From: JANRKB01 sp033763695
GTDB lineage: Bacteria > Planctomycetota > Phycisphaerae > Phycisphaerales > UBA1924
Assembly (NCBI GenBank): GCA_033763695.1
Contig: JANRKB010000031.1
Span: forward strand, 1 to 64,000
DNA length: 64,000 nucleotides
Direction: 5' to 3'
Part shown: positions 24,909 to 34,102 of the stretch, in pieces
Layout: the number at the start of each line of letters is the position of its first letter
How positions within the stretch are numbered: the first letter of the stretch is position 1
The notes under the pieces: generated by a model
Told to the model about the DNA's origin: nothing
Databases searched by the model: none
What the model saw: the letters and a program-made list of their open reading frames with translations, nothing else
Made by a program: the position numbers and the translations under genes

Positions 24909-27278
24909 TCAGCATCCCGTCTCGAACGCCGCGACGAAGGCGTCGAAGTCCTCGAACGTCAGGAAGCCGTCGTTGTCGAAGTCGGCGGTTGCCGCGCCGC
25001 CCTCGAAGGCGGTGACAAACGCATCAAAGTCGTTGAAGGTCAGGAAGCCGTCGGCATCGAAATCGGCGCGGCACGGGGGCGTGGACAGCCCGTTGAGGTA
25101 CGCCGCCAGCGTGCTGTCCATCTCGTTCATGTTGATCGTGCTCTCGGGGCTTTGTCCCGAGGCATAACCGCTGGACGTGCGGAAGTTGTAGTTCAGCCGA
25201 CTCCAATCCTCGCTGCCTTGGAGCACATCGCCCGGCGATGGTGGATCAACGCCGTACAAGAAGTTGATGTCCGCCGCGACGAGCGGATTGTCGATCGTGC
25301 CGTTGCGATTCCAGTCGACGCCGCCGACTTCGAACGCTTCCTTGACAGGCAGCGGGCCAACGAGGGTCACGGCGTTGAGCATGCCGCCGATCCCGAGCAC
25401 CTCATCAAGCGCGTTCTCGTTGAGCGCGGGCAGCGGCTCACGCGAATAGTCAAGCGTCCAGCCCAGACGGTTCGCGGCCAGTTGCCATGTGTAGTTCATC
25501 ACGCTGTGGTAATTGGGCTTGTAGTTGTACCGCCGATCGTTGTTCCAATCGACTTGATGCCCGCCGTGGTACAGCCCCAGCGTGTGCCCCAGTTCGTGCA
25601 TGAACGTCGCGGCTTGTTCGTCGGCGGTTCCGCCCGGCTGATCAAACGCGCCCAGCGTCACCATGAAGTCGTTGCCGGGAAGCTCTCCCAGCCCGGAAGA
25701 TCCGGAGCCCGCGTAGGTATTGCCGAAGATGCAGTAGCGGAACACGCGGCGTTTCGCATCGAGAATCGCCTGCTTGTTCGGGCTTGCGCGATCGGCGGCG
25801 TTGCCGAAGCGCTGTGCCTTGAGCGGGTGAAAATCCCACCAGTCATTCGGGAAGTCCTGGAGCGGAATCGACTGATCCGCTGCGTCGACGATCAATCGCA
25901 GGTCGATGCCATCCACGCCGTTCGGGTTCGTGACCGGTGCGAGCGCGAACGCGCCCACCACGCGATTCAGCGTGCTGGCTAGCGGCGCACGCCCGAGCAT
26001 CGAATCGACCTCGATGAAGATGTCCTTGCGCAGTTTGTTCGCGCCCAGCGCAGACAGATTCAGATCGATGGTGCCATTGCAGTCGCCGTCGACGCCGTTC
26101 TCTTCCCAGGTGTCGGGCAAGCCGTCGCCGTCGGTATCGAGCGTTGACGCGGTGCTGGGCCCCCAGCGAATCAGGCCGCTGCCGTTTTGCGTGACGGTGT
26201 TGGTCCGCAGTCCGCTGCCGCCGACGAAGACGCCCATGCCAAAGCCGGGGTCGAAGGCCGCGAGCACGCCGGGCGTGCCAAAGAGCGTGGGAAGAAACGT
26301 GAGCGTGCTTCCGTCAGATCGCACCAGCGCGCCGTTCGCGAGCGAGAGGAAGAGCTTTTCTCCGGTGCCATCATCCGCGACGCAGAGCGAGGTCACGGTC
26401 GAACTCGCGCCGGCGCCGACGGCGGCGTAGTTTGTGCCGTCGAATCGCGCGATGCGATTGAGCGTGATCGTGCCGTCGCGCGTCGCGGTGAAGTCGCCCG
26501 CGAGGTACAACTGATCCTTGAAGACGACCAAGTCGCGGACGCTGCCGTTCACGCCGCCGCTGGGCATCGCAAGCCACTGCGTGCCGTCGTAGATGCAGAT
26601 GCCGGTGGACTGGGCGGTGTTCTGGTTGAACGCGGTGCCGCGCGCGATGGAGCCGAAGTCGCCCGCGACGTACAAGCGTCCCTTGTACTCCTGGACGGCA
26701 CGGATGACTTGAAAGACGTTGGTGAACTCGACGTTGGGTCCCCATTGGGTCGATGCCGCTCGCCACGACGAGCCGTCCCAGATCGCATGCCGCGCTGACA
26801 CGATGCCGGGAAAGACGAAGCTTCCTTCCGCGATGATGCCCGTGCTCGGCGCGGCGTGCATGCTGCGCACGGTGATGTTGTTGTTGCCGAGTGTCCCCGT
26901 GCCCGGCCATGATGCCCACGAGTTGCCGGTCCACAACTGACCCGCGGAACCAACGGGTCCGCCTTGGGCGTAGAGCGTGTCTTGATAGACCGCGAGCAGA
27001 CCGCCAGCCCCGATCCTGCCCGCCGTCATCGATGTGAATGCAGATCCATCAAATGCGGACAACCCGTTGCTCTCCGTGCCGCCGATCGATGTGTAGCCGC
27101 CACTGACGACAAGCCGCCCGTTGTACACGGCCATGCTCTGCACGCCGGCGTTGAGAGGCTCCATCGGCGTCGGGGGCGACCACGCTGGACATTGCGCTCG
27201 CGCGTCGGCCGCAGGCGACAAAGCGGCGATCAGCACCAGCGCACCGGCGCAGCGCGACATCATCCACGTGCAGTTCAT
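24909..27278 (-). CDS. Secreted metzincin-type metalloprotease with GC-type dockerin tail
   Basis: 789 residues from an ATG with a GAGGG ribosome-binding site. The signal peptide (about 1-32) ends near ADARAQ. Residues about 40-390 form repeated blade-like units (SMAVYNGRLVVSGGYTSIGG, VVFKDQLYLAGDFTATRDG) resembling a beta-propeller. A Ca-binding-like DTDGDGLPDTWEENGVDGDC linker follows. The protease-like domain has HELGHTLGLYH (H561, E562, H565, H571), matching the metzincin HExxHxxGxxH zinc site, and a Met-turn-like SVMNYTWQ. The tail (about 735-789) holds two EF-hand-like units, DFDADGFLTFNDFDAFV and DFDNDGFLTFEDFDAFV, and ends in ETGC, the GC-type dockerin. Likely exported and surface-attached; substrate unknown. 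Confidence 0.85.
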   Translation of the reverse strand: MNCTWMMSRCAGALVLIAALSPAADARAQCPAWSPPTPMEPLNAGVQSMAVYNGRLVVSGGYTSIGGTESNGLSAFDGSAFTSMTAGRIGAGGLLAVYQDTLYAQGGPVGSAGQLWTGNSWASWPGTGTLGNNNITVRSMHAAPSTGIIAEGSFVFPGIVSARHAIWDGSSWRAASTQWGPNVEFTNVFQVIRAVQEYKGRLYVAGDFGSIARGTAFNQNTAQSTGICIYDGTQWLAMPSGGVNGSVRDLVVFKDQLYLAGDFTATRDGTITLNRIARFDGTNYAAVGAGASSTVTSLCVADDGTGEKLFLSLANGALVRSDGSTLTFLPTLFGTPGVLAAFDPGFGMGVFVGGSGLRTNTVTQNGSGLIRWGPSTASTLDTDGDGLPDTWEENGVDGDCNGTIDLNLSALGANKLRKDIFIEVDSMLGRAPLASTLNRVVGAFALAPVTNPNGVDGIDLRLIVDAADQSIPLQDFPNDWWDFHPLKAQRFGNAADRASPNKQAILDAKRRVFRYCIFGNTYAGSGSSGLGELPGNDFMVTLGAFDQPGGTADEQAATFMHELGHTLGLYHGGHQVDWNNDRRYNYKPNYHSVMNYTWQLAANRLGWTLDYSREPLPALNENALDEVLGIGGMLNAVTLVGPLPVKEAFEVGGVDWNRNGTIDNPLVAADINFLYGVDPPSPGDVLQGSEDWSRLNYNFRTSSGYASGQSPESTINMNEMDSTLAAYLNGLSTPPCRADFDADGFLTFNDFDAFVTAFEGGAATADFDNDGFLTFEDFDAFVAAFETGC

Positions 27279-27431
27279 GGCACCCTCACAATCCCAAGCA
27301 GCACAGCGTTTTTGGTTACGACGCGTTTCCAGACTAGCAGAGCCGGGGGGAGGAGCAAGACAAATCGGGCAAAGGATGCTCCACGTCGCGAGCAAGCCCA
27401 TGGAAACCATGTGGACCGCGGCGCACGAAAG

Positions 27432-27456
27432 ACCCCGCGTCAGAGTGACGCTGGGT
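27432..27456 (-). terminator. Intrinsic terminator of the triple-repeat dockerin gene
   Basis: An 11-bp stem with one mismatch (ACCCCGCGTCA/TGACGCTGGGT) and a 3-base loop, followed on the minus strand by CTTTCG. It closely resembles the hairpin at 24816-24842 in sequence. Confidence 0.65.
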
Positions 27457-27466
27457 TGGAGCTGGA

Positions 27467-27516
27467 AGTCTCGTGTCTGCCCCGGGCCTAGTGCCTCGTG
27501 CCTAGCCCCGAGTGCC
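27467..27516 (-). repeat. Heptanucleotide tandem repeats of two types
   Basis: On the plus strand AGTCTCG, TGTCTGC, CCCGGGC (27467-27487) and TAGTGCC, TCGTGCC, TAGCCCC, GAGTGCC (27489-27516). They lie just downstream of the minus-strand stop at 27527 and before its terminator. They are more degenerate than the arrays at 24874 and 62576. Confidence 0.6.
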
Positions 27517-27526
27517 TCTTTCTTCT

Positions 27527-30277
27527 TCAGCACCCGGCTTCGAACGCGCCGACGAACGCGTCAAAGTCGGTGAAGTCATAGAAACCGTCGCCATTGAAAT
27601 CAGCGATATCTCCGTCTCCAGCTTCGTACGCCGTCACATACGCATCGAAATCGGTGAAATCCAAAAACCCATCTTCGTTGATGTCAGATGGGCAGAAGCG
27701 GATTTGACCAGTGAAGATTTCTTCGCGACCGCAGCTGTTCTCAGCAATGCATGTGTATGTGCCAACGTCTTCTGTCGAAGTTGAGACCAGTTCAAGACTG
27801 CTGTAATTATAATACCTCACAATTGTGACGCGAGGGTCCTGCTCATCAACCGGAACGCCATCGCGATACCATGACCATGTGGCCGTCGCGGCTGCACTCA
27901 GAGGGCGCAATTCAGCGTCAAAGAACGCACGATCACCAATTACATAGTCGTCCGTGCCCAGCTCCCGCGCTTGCGGTTCACACGAGTAGCTGAATGTCAG
28001 ATCATCGCCCAGAGTGGTCCAGCCGTGCTGGGGATAGCCCTCAGCAGCGGTAAGGGTTCGCCCGCTCACCACAATCCGATCGCCGCGCAGCACACCGGGC
28101 AACTCGACGTGAACCGGAACCACCTCACTCGACGGCAGACAGGACCACGACGAACAGTTCTGGCGGTATCGCGTCCACGCAAGCCGACGCAGTTCAACGC
28201 CGTTGCGGAGGTGCGCGATGACCACCTCCATCGGTGCCCGGTTGCTCGCCTGGTCACCCCCACCACTCCAGGAGACCGTCATCTCACCATCGATACGAAG
28301 GACCTCGGGCAGGTCGATCGGCGCTTCCCAGTGGACGACGGGGATTCTGCCAGCCGAGTCGACACGATTGTCGGTCAGGCCACCCGGGCCGATGGGCGGG
28401 TTCACGTCATTCCCGACCGCCCACGCGCCACCCGAGCCATACCAACTGGGATCCCACACCATGGGGGTTGTGGCCTCGCGATACCAAGCGTTTGGGGTGC
28501 CAAATCTGCCGCCGTAGCAGTACAGGTAATGCCACGTGCGCGCACCCAGCGAATCGTCGTCCGGGTTTCCAAGCGTTGTCCCTGCGGCGGAGTTGGACGG
28601 TGTGGTCCAGTCTGTGCTCCGCTTCCACTCAAACGCCAGACGCGGATACACGCCGACCTGCACTTCGCCGCTCTGCGTCTGACCGCACGAGTTGGCCGCG
28701 ACCAGGGTGTACCGCCCGCTGTCGCTCGGCTTCGCGTTGGCGATGGACAGGTTGTTGGTCGTCGCTCCGCTGATCACCGCACCTTCAGGAGTCGTGCCAT
28801 CGACCAGCGCAACCCCGTTGCGATGCCAACGCAAAGACGGCGCGAACGCCCCGAGATCGGGCACGAGTTGTCCGGCCACCGCGAGTGTTGCCAGTTCCCC
28901 TTCGAGCACGGCAACGCCGGAACTCGTTGGCGCCGAGAAGACCACCGATGGGCAGTTGTGCGTGAACGTCAGATTGTCGGAGAAGTAGATATACCAAGGA
29001 TGGTCCGCAACCGGCCGACCACTCACCACGATCACATCCCCCGCCTCAACAACGGGCACGATCAGATCCACCGGAATCTGCGCTTGCTGCTCTGCGATGG
29101 TAAAGGTTCGGCTCGTCAGGACCTCTGCCTGATCTCCGTTGCCTTGCGGCAGTCGTGCGATCACCGCCTCATACTGCTGTGAGTTGTTGACCCATTGAAC
29201 CGACCACGAGCCCCGAATACGAAGACCGCCCGGGAGCGTCGCCGGGGCCACCCAGCGGATCACACCCGTGCGACTCGCGGAAGATGTGTTGAGGTTGTAC
29301 GTCGAACTTGGACCAATAGACGGCGAGTTGTCGTCCGATGAAACCCACGAGCCGTTGCCCGTCTGGCCGAACCACGCCGGGTCCCACCGCAGAGCGGTTG
29401 GCTGATTGGTGTACCACGGATCGCCGCCGCCAAGCCCACCGCCCGACGTGTACCCATATGACCAGACCGGCTGGTCCTGGGAATCCAGCGAGGGATTCCC
29501 ATAGCTCGTGTTGGCGTCGTAGTCTGGACGCGCTATCCACTCGCTTTGCCGGTTCCAACTGAACCCGATCGGGTACGAAGGCACCTTGGCAACCTTGAAC
29601 TTGATGTCGTGGTACCAGACCGTCCACCATCCGTGGTCGCCGGTTGCACGCGTCGAGAAGGTGATGACGTCACCAGCGTTGATCGTGGGCACGCGCAGAT
29701 GCACCGGCTGTTCTTTCTGACTCCAGATCGAACTCAGCGTGTCGCTGAAGAGCAGTTGTGCGCCGGCTGCCGAACCGCCGGGCATCCGCGCGATCCCGAC
29801 CTGATAGGTCGCGGTGTTGTTCGTCCAGGCGCCCAGATAGTACCCATCAATGAGTAGCCCGCCCGGCAGCGAGGCCGGCGCAATCCACCGGAGCGCTGCG
29901 ACGCGCGGCGAGGATGGCGCACCCGGAGTGAGAAATGATCCGCGCCCCACCGAAGGTGCGGTGTCATTCGACAAAACCCAGTTCGAGTTCGTGGCTTGGC
30001 CGAACCAAGACGGATCCCACACCAGTCGCGTACCCGCGCCGAGGTACCAGGGATTCGGCCCGCCCAAAGGATCGCCTGTGACCCACACCGCCTCCCAGAC
30101 AGGATTACCCAACGCATCCGCGGAGGGGTTGCCAGTAGTCGCACCCGCGGTGACACCTGGGACCCAGTCGGCATTCTGGTTCCAGACAAACCCTGGCGGA
30201 TAAGCCTGCCCCAAACTCACCGAGGGAGAGAAAGTCGCCACAGCCGCCGCCGCGATCGCCACGAATCGAGAGTGCAT
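27527..30277 (-). CDS. Secreted triple-repeat protein with Ig-like domains and GC-type dockerin tail
   Basis: 916 residues. The signal peptide (about 1-24) ends SVSLGQ. Three homologous modules of about 180 residues begin YPPGFVWNQNADWVPG, YPIGFSWNRQSEWIA and LAFEWKRSTDWTTP. Each contains a GNP..D core, a PWY motif, a DP(S/A)W(F/Y)G motif and a beta-rich second half. Between modules 2 and 3 and after module 3 lie Ig-like domains (SLRWHRNGVALVDG, SDSGRYTLVAANSCG; TWSWYRDGVPVDEQ, VGTYTCIAENSCG). The tail has two EF-hand-like units and ends EAGC. An adhesive or carbohydrate-binding surface role is plausible but unproven. The ATG at 30277 has a GGAGGGG ribosome-binding site. Confidence 0.82.
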   Translation of the reverse strand: MHSRFVAIAAAAVATFSPSVSLGQAYPPGFVWNQNADWVPGVTAGATTGNPSADALGNPVWEAVWVTGDPLGGPNPWYLGAGTRLVWDPSWFGQATNSNWVLSNDTAPSVGRGSFLTPGAPSSPRVAALRWIAPASLPGGLLIDGYYLGAWTNNTATYQVGIARMPGGSAAGAQLLFSDTLSSIWSQKEQPVHLRVPTINAGDVITFSTRATGDHGWWTVWYHDIKFKVAKVPSYPIGFSWNRQSEWIARPDYDANTSYGNPSLDSQDQPVWSYGYTSGGGLGGGDPWYTNQPTALRWDPAWFGQTGNGSWVSSDDNSPSIGPSSTYNLNTSSASRTGVIRWVAPATLPGGLRIRGSWSVQWVNNSQQYEAVIARLPQGNGDQAEVLTSRTFTIAEQQAQIPVDLIVPVVEAGDVIVVSGRPVADHPWYIYFSDNLTFTHNCPSVVFSAPTSSGVAVLEGELATLAVAGQLVPDLGAFAPSLRWHRNGVALVDGTTPEGAVISGATTNNLSIANAKPSDSGRYTLVAANSCGQTQSGEVQVGVYPRLAFEWKRSTDWTTPSNSAAGTTLGNPDDDSLGARTWHYLYCYGGRFGTPNAWYREATTPMVWDPSWYGSGGAWAVGNDVNPPIGPGGLTDNRVDSAGRIPVVHWEAPIDLPEVLRIDGEMTVSWSGGGDQASNRAPMEVVIAHLRNGVELRRLAWTRYRQNCSSWSCLPSSEVVPVHVELPGVLRGDRIVVSGRTLTAAEGYPQHGWTTLGDDLTFSYSCEPQARELGTDDYVIGDRAFFDAELRPLSAAATATWSWYRDGVPVDEQDPRVTIVRYYNYSSLELVSTSTEDVGTYTCIAENSCGREEIFTGQIRFCPSDINEDGFLDFTDFDAYVTAYEAGDGDIADFNGDGFYDFTDFDAFVGAFEAGC

Positions 30278-30383
30278 CCCCAACCCCCCCCTCCACGAGA
30301 ATAACCATTTCACCTTGTCAGAATTAAGTTGTCTGCGCAACAACGGCGAAATCCTACGCGTAACTTGGAGAGGATGCAAACAA

Positions 30384-30413
30384 AAACGGCAACGACGTTC
30401 GCCGTTGCCGTTT
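30384..30413 (-). terminator. Intrinsic terminator of the GH15 gene
   Basis: A perfect 11-bp stem, AAACGGCAACG/CGTTGCCGTTT, with an 8-base loop and a TTTTTG run on the minus strand. It lies 30 bases downstream of the GH15 stop and upstream of the next gene on the same strand. Confidence 0.88.
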
Positions 30414-30442
30414 AAGTCAGTTCGTCGAGTCCCTCGACGGGA

Positions 30443-33400
30443 TCAGCATCCCGTCTCGAACGCCGCAACGAAGGCGTCGAAGTCGGTGAAGTCGAGGAAG
30501 CCGTCGCCGTTGTAGTCGGCGGCAGCATCGCCCGCTTCAAACGCCGCGACGAAGGCGTCAAAGTCGGTGAAGTCGAGGAAGCCGTCGTTGTTGAAGTCCG
30601 GCGGGCAGCCCAGGCGGACTTCCACGATTGTCTGCGCACCCAGGCCCACGTTCGCGGGCACGCCCGCGGTCACGGCACCGATGGCGCTGTTGTAGGTGTA
30701 CAGCACCGGCGTGCCGTTGCGCGTCACGCTGTAGACCGTCGAACCGGCGGGCACGCGCACCACGGTTTCGATGTTGAGCGGGTCCTCGGAACGCATCGTG
30801 AAGGTGTGCGTGTAGCGCTGGGCCGCGGCGTTCTCTTCGACGAGTACATCAATCTGGTGGAAGTAGTTTGCGGGCGCGACCTTGAGCACCACGTTGTTGA
30901 ACTGCATGCTGTTCCACGCCGTGGGCAGCTTGGGCTTGAAGCGCATCGTGTTGCTGGGCGCGTCGGGCTGGTAGTCGAGGAAGGCCATGACGCTGTCAAC
31001 GAACGTGCTCATGCTCTCCCACGCGTTGGGCCATGCGGTCTGGAGCTTGAAGTCGCTCTGGCCGGGGTAGAGGTAGGAGTTGGAGTAGGCGATCTGCTCC
31101 GCGCCCATGCCCGCGGGGCCGAGGCGATCGATCATGAGATCGACGCGCGACTTGTGGTTGTCGATGTCACCCTTGCCGCTGGTGTAGTCGGCGCGGGTGG
31201 CGTAGTGCAGGCCGTACCACAGCGTGCTGAGGAACCAGGGGCCGCCGTTCCAGTAGTTGTCGCCCCAGTAGCGGTTGACGGTGTCCTTGTGCTCGCCGGA
31301 GAAGTTGATGAGCGGGTGGTTGTTGCCGAAGGTGTCGGTGGCCACGCCGTTGATGCGATCAACGACCTTGTTCACGCGGGCGTCGAGCGGGCTATAGACC
31401 TCGAAGGGATAGGTGATGCCCAGTTGGCTGATGTCGGTGTTTTCGCCGTTCCAGTCCAGGCGCGCGTCGAGGCCGTTCTTGATGAGGTTGCGCTTGTTGA
31501 AGGCGTTGAAGGCTTCGGCGGGCGAGCCGATGGCGTCGAAGATCTTGCGAGCGTCTTCGAGGCCGCGCCACACGTTGGCGTTGCTGTAGATGAACGTGTC
31601 GTAGGAGTCTTCCCACACGTTGTTGGAGTACATGAGATTGAAGGGCGTGAACTGCAGGCGGCTGGGGTCAACCGTCGACGTCCGCGTCATCGCCTCGACC
31701 GAGTCGCGCACCTGCTCGATGTAGTTGCTGAGCAGGCCCGAGTCCGCGGTCATCTGGTACTGATACCAGACGCCCCACGGGAAGACGGCGGTCTCATCGA
31801 TCTGCGGCGCGCCCCAGATCACATAGCCGTCGGTGGAGTACTTCTGCTTCCAGAAGCCCTTGCGGCCCCAACCTTCAAAGTCGCGGTACGTCGTGTTCTT
31901 CATCCACGAGTACACGCCCTCGGCCTCGCTCAGGTGGCCAGTGCGGGCCAGCGTCACCGCGGCATACACCGCGTCACGCGGCCAGACGTAGGGATACGCG
32001 CCGTTGTGGAAGCCCGCGATCACGCCGCCGTTCACGCCGTCGACGTGCAGCGCGGTGGCGAGCAGGCCGCGCTTCATGAGCGCGTCGTAGTCGTTGTCGG
32101 GGGTGTCGACCGTGGTGCCGTTGTTGAGCCAGGCCTGCCAGTAGTTGTCGGTCTGGTTCATCAGGCCGGTGATGTTGTTGTTGTAGAACCACTGCATGAC
32201 GTTCTGGAGCTGGAAGTTGTACGTCCCGCTCGCGCCGGCGAAGTTGTCGACCGCGCCGGCCATGATGAAGTCGACTTCGACAGGCTGACCGACGGGCAGC
32301 GTCACACGCGTGCCCATCCAGCCCTGGCCGTTGTCGCCGCTGGTGTCGCGCCAGAAGTCCGTTGCGGTCGAAGCGATCGAGCCTGAGTTGGTCAGCACCT
32401 TCATCGCCGAGGCGAGGTAGAGCGACTTGTTCTTCTCATAGCCGCTCGAGGTGGTGGGGTTGTACTCGTTGGGGCTGGAGAAGCCGGTGCCGGTGCCGGT
32501 CACGACGCGATAGGTGTTGTCATACGCGACCATCGCGGCCTTGGACGAATCGACGAACATGGCGTCGTAGCCGTCGCCGCCGTTGATCGCCGGATCGATG
32601 TACCAGTAGACATCGACGTCCTTGCTGCTCGCGCCGTTGTTGGTGAGCACGAGGCGCTTGAGGTAGATGTGGCGCTGGGGGTTGCCGCCGCCGTCGGTCG
32701 GCCACGAGACGCCGATGGGCGAGAAGTCGTACTGGGTAACCGCGATGTTGTTGCCGCCGGCGTAGAGACGCTGGCTGGTGATGACGGTGTTGGAGTTGGG
32801 CTCGTAGGCCTGCGTGACATTGTCGTACGACACGCCGCTGGGGTTGCTGAGCCAGTGCGTGGTGCCGTCAACGCGGATACCGGGCATCGCCTGATTCAGA
32901 TGCATCTGGCCGCGCCAGCCGAGCGGCAGACCGGCGGGGAAGGTGTCGACGCCGTCGACGTAGCCTTCGTTGCGGGTGCCAACGCCGTAGACGCCGCCGG
33001 GGGTTGGGAAGTGCATGTCATAGACGGTGCCGTTGCGATCGATCATGCCGGCGGTGTAGGTGTTGCCGAAGATCGCCTCTTCCTTCCAGAAGTTGACGCC
33101 GGGATAGCCGATGGCGGGGCTGGGGTTGCCCGCGCCGGCGCCGGGCCACGCCAGTTTGTTGGTGTAGGTGTACGACGCGCCGCCGTTGGCGAAGACTTCG
33201 CCGCCGACGAAGGGCTTCCAAGCCGAGATCTTGTATTTGATGTTCTTGGCGTAGGCGCGGGTGGCGGCGGGGAGGGTGGCCTTCCACCAGTCGCGCGTGC
33301 CGCCCGAGTTCTCGTTCACCAGGAACGAGACGCTGCCGAGGTCATTGCGCAAAACCTGCGTGGTGCCAGCGCCGGTGCCGAACGAGCCGCTGGGCTCGCT

Positions 33401-33643
33401 GCCGTCGGTGGTGTAGTAGACGCACACGCGATCGTAAGTGAACTGGAACGAGACGCGGAAGTAGAGATCGACGGTCTCGCCATCGCGCGGCATGTCGGGC
33501 TCGCGCTGGGTGATGCCGCTGGGCTGGCTGAAGGTCTGGTTGGCGGGCGTGTGCTCCACGCTGCTGGGCTGAGCGGCGGCCACCCCGGCAAACGCGACGA
33601 GAGCGGCGGCAGACAACGACAAACGCTTGTCAAACATGAACAT
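30443..33643 (-). CDS. GH15 glucoamylase-family glycosidase with GC-type dockerin tail
   Basis: 1066 residues. Signal peptide about 1-25 (ALVAFAGVAAAQ). A short beta-domain with VCVYYTTDGSEPSGSFG follows, then the large N-terminal beta-sandwich usual in bacterial GH15. The (alpha/alpha)6 catalytic barrel (about 570-930) has YPYVWPRDAVYAAVTLARTG, QIDETAVFPWGVWYQY, NVWEDSYDTFIYSNANV (probable general acid Glu) and GAEQIAYSNSYLYPG (general base Glu). It should release glucose from alpha-glucans at non-reducing ends with inversion. The tail is two DFTDFDAFVAAFE units ending ETGC. The ATG at 33643 has AAGGA 8 bases before it. Confidence 0.92.
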   Translation of the reverse strand: MFMFDKRLSLSAAALVAFAGVAAAQPSSVEHTPANQTFSQPSGITQREPDMPRDGETVDLYFRVSFQFTYDRVCVYYTTDGSEPSGSFGTGAGTTQVLRNDLGSVSFLVNENSGGTRDWWKATLPAATRAYAKNIKYKISAWKPFVGGEVFANGGASYTYTNKLAWPGAGAGNPSPAIGYPGVNFWKEEAIFGNTYTAGMIDRNGTVYDMHFPTPGGVYGVGTRNEGYVDGVDTFPAGLPLGWRGQMHLNQAMPGIRVDGTTHWLSNPSGVSYDNVTQAYEPNSNTVITSQRLYAGGNNIAVTQYDFSPIGVSWPTDGGGNPQRHIYLKRLVLTNNGASSKDVDVYWYIDPAINGGDGYDAMFVDSSKAAMVAYDNTYRVVTGTGTGFSSPNEYNPTTSSGYEKNKSLYLASAMKVLTNSGSIASTATDFWRDTSGDNGQGWMGTRVTLPVGQPVEVDFIMAGAVDNFAGASGTYNFQLQNVMQWFYNNNITGLMNQTDNYWQAWLNNGTTVDTPDNDYDALMKRGLLATALHVDGVNGGVIAGFHNGAYPYVWPRDAVYAAVTLARTGHLSEAEGVYSWMKNTTYRDFEGWGRKGFWKQKYSTDGYVIWGAPQIDETAVFPWGVWYQYQMTADSGLLSNYIEQVRDSVEAMTRTSTVDPSRLQFTPFNLMYSNNVWEDSYDTFIYSNANVWRGLEDARKIFDAIGSPAEAFNAFNKRNLIKNGLDARLDWNGENTDISQLGITYPFEVYSPLDARVNKVVDRINGVATDTFGNNHPLINFSGEHKDTVNRYWGDNYWNGGPWFLSTLWYGLHYATRADYTSGKGDIDNHKSRVDLMIDRLGPAGMGAEQIAYSNSYLYPGQSDFKLQTAWPNAWESMSTFVDSVMAFLDYQPDAPSNTMRFKPKLPTAWNSMQFNNVVLKVAPANYFHQIDVLVEENAAAQRYTHTFTMRSEDPLNIETVVRVPAGSTVYSVTRNGTPVLYTYNSAIGAVTAGVPANVGLGAQTIVEVRLGCPPDFNNDGFLDFTDFDAFVAAFEAGDAAADYNGDGFLDFTDFDAFVAAFETGC

Positions 33644-33787
33644 GTGTAAGTCCTTGAACGGACAATCCCCGAGAGTCCGCCGCCATGCGGGTGCGACAGC
33701 CCGCCACACAACGTGGTTGGCCGCCATTGCCGACTGGGCGACGTGTTCCGAGGCGGCATCCGGACCGCCTTCGGAATATGCATCCCA

Positions 33788-33816
33788 ACTATCCATGCAC
33801 GGGAGCGCAAGGTCAA
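33788..33816 (-). promoter_or_regulatory. Candidate sigma-70-like promoter for the GH15 gene
   Basis: On the minus strand TTGACC (33811-33816), a 17-base spacer and GATAGT (33788-33793), about 145 bases upstream of the GH15 start. Match to consensus is 5/6 and 4/6; planctomycete promoter rules are poorly known. Confidence 0.4.
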
Positions 33817-33982
33817 CTTCTGAAAGCGGTTCCGGCACACGACAACGTCAAAATCGGCTTGCGAACCGCCCCAGGGGCGTCAAACTGGGGAAAGTGCGGG
33901 TTATGGGATGGTGAGTTCGCGGCTCATTGCGATCGTGCGGAGCGAGCCGCGGCGGCGTGCGTGCGTTGGAGTTTGTCCGCCT

Positions 33983-34061
33983 GTGAAAGGGCGTGAACCA
34001 AACTTCACGGCACACGTCTGACGGTACCATGTCCCGCCGCTTTCACGCGCCACGTGTGGCG
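33983..34061 (+). promoter_or_regulatory. Cluster of GTGAA half-sites and a CGCCAC dyad upstream of the S8 protease
   Basis: GTGAAA at 33983, the inverted repeat CGTGAA-6-TTCACG at 33992-34009, TTTCACGCG at 34041-34049, and the dyad CGCCAC-2-GTGGCG at 34048-34061. The layout suggests a regulator-binding region for the protease gene. The same GCGTGAAA/TTTCACGC element recurs at 57110-57178. Confidence 0.3.
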
Positions 34062-34102
34062 TACGAAAGACCCGCCGCGCAACCCGACTTTGGAGCCTTC
34101 CC

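Larger units (their letters stand above)
33644..34102. other. 459-base divergent intergenic region
   Basis: It separates the GH15 gene (minus) from the S8 protease gene (plus). No gene is supported inside it. It holds a minus-strand promoter candidate and, near the protease start, several GTGAA/TTCAC half-sites and a dyad, described separately. Confidence 0.5.

Noticed and set aside
30806..32386. A 526-codon plus-strand frame opposite the GH15 gene
   Set aside because: It is Val/Glu/His-rich with no start signal, and the GH15 motifs on the minus strand are unambiguous.
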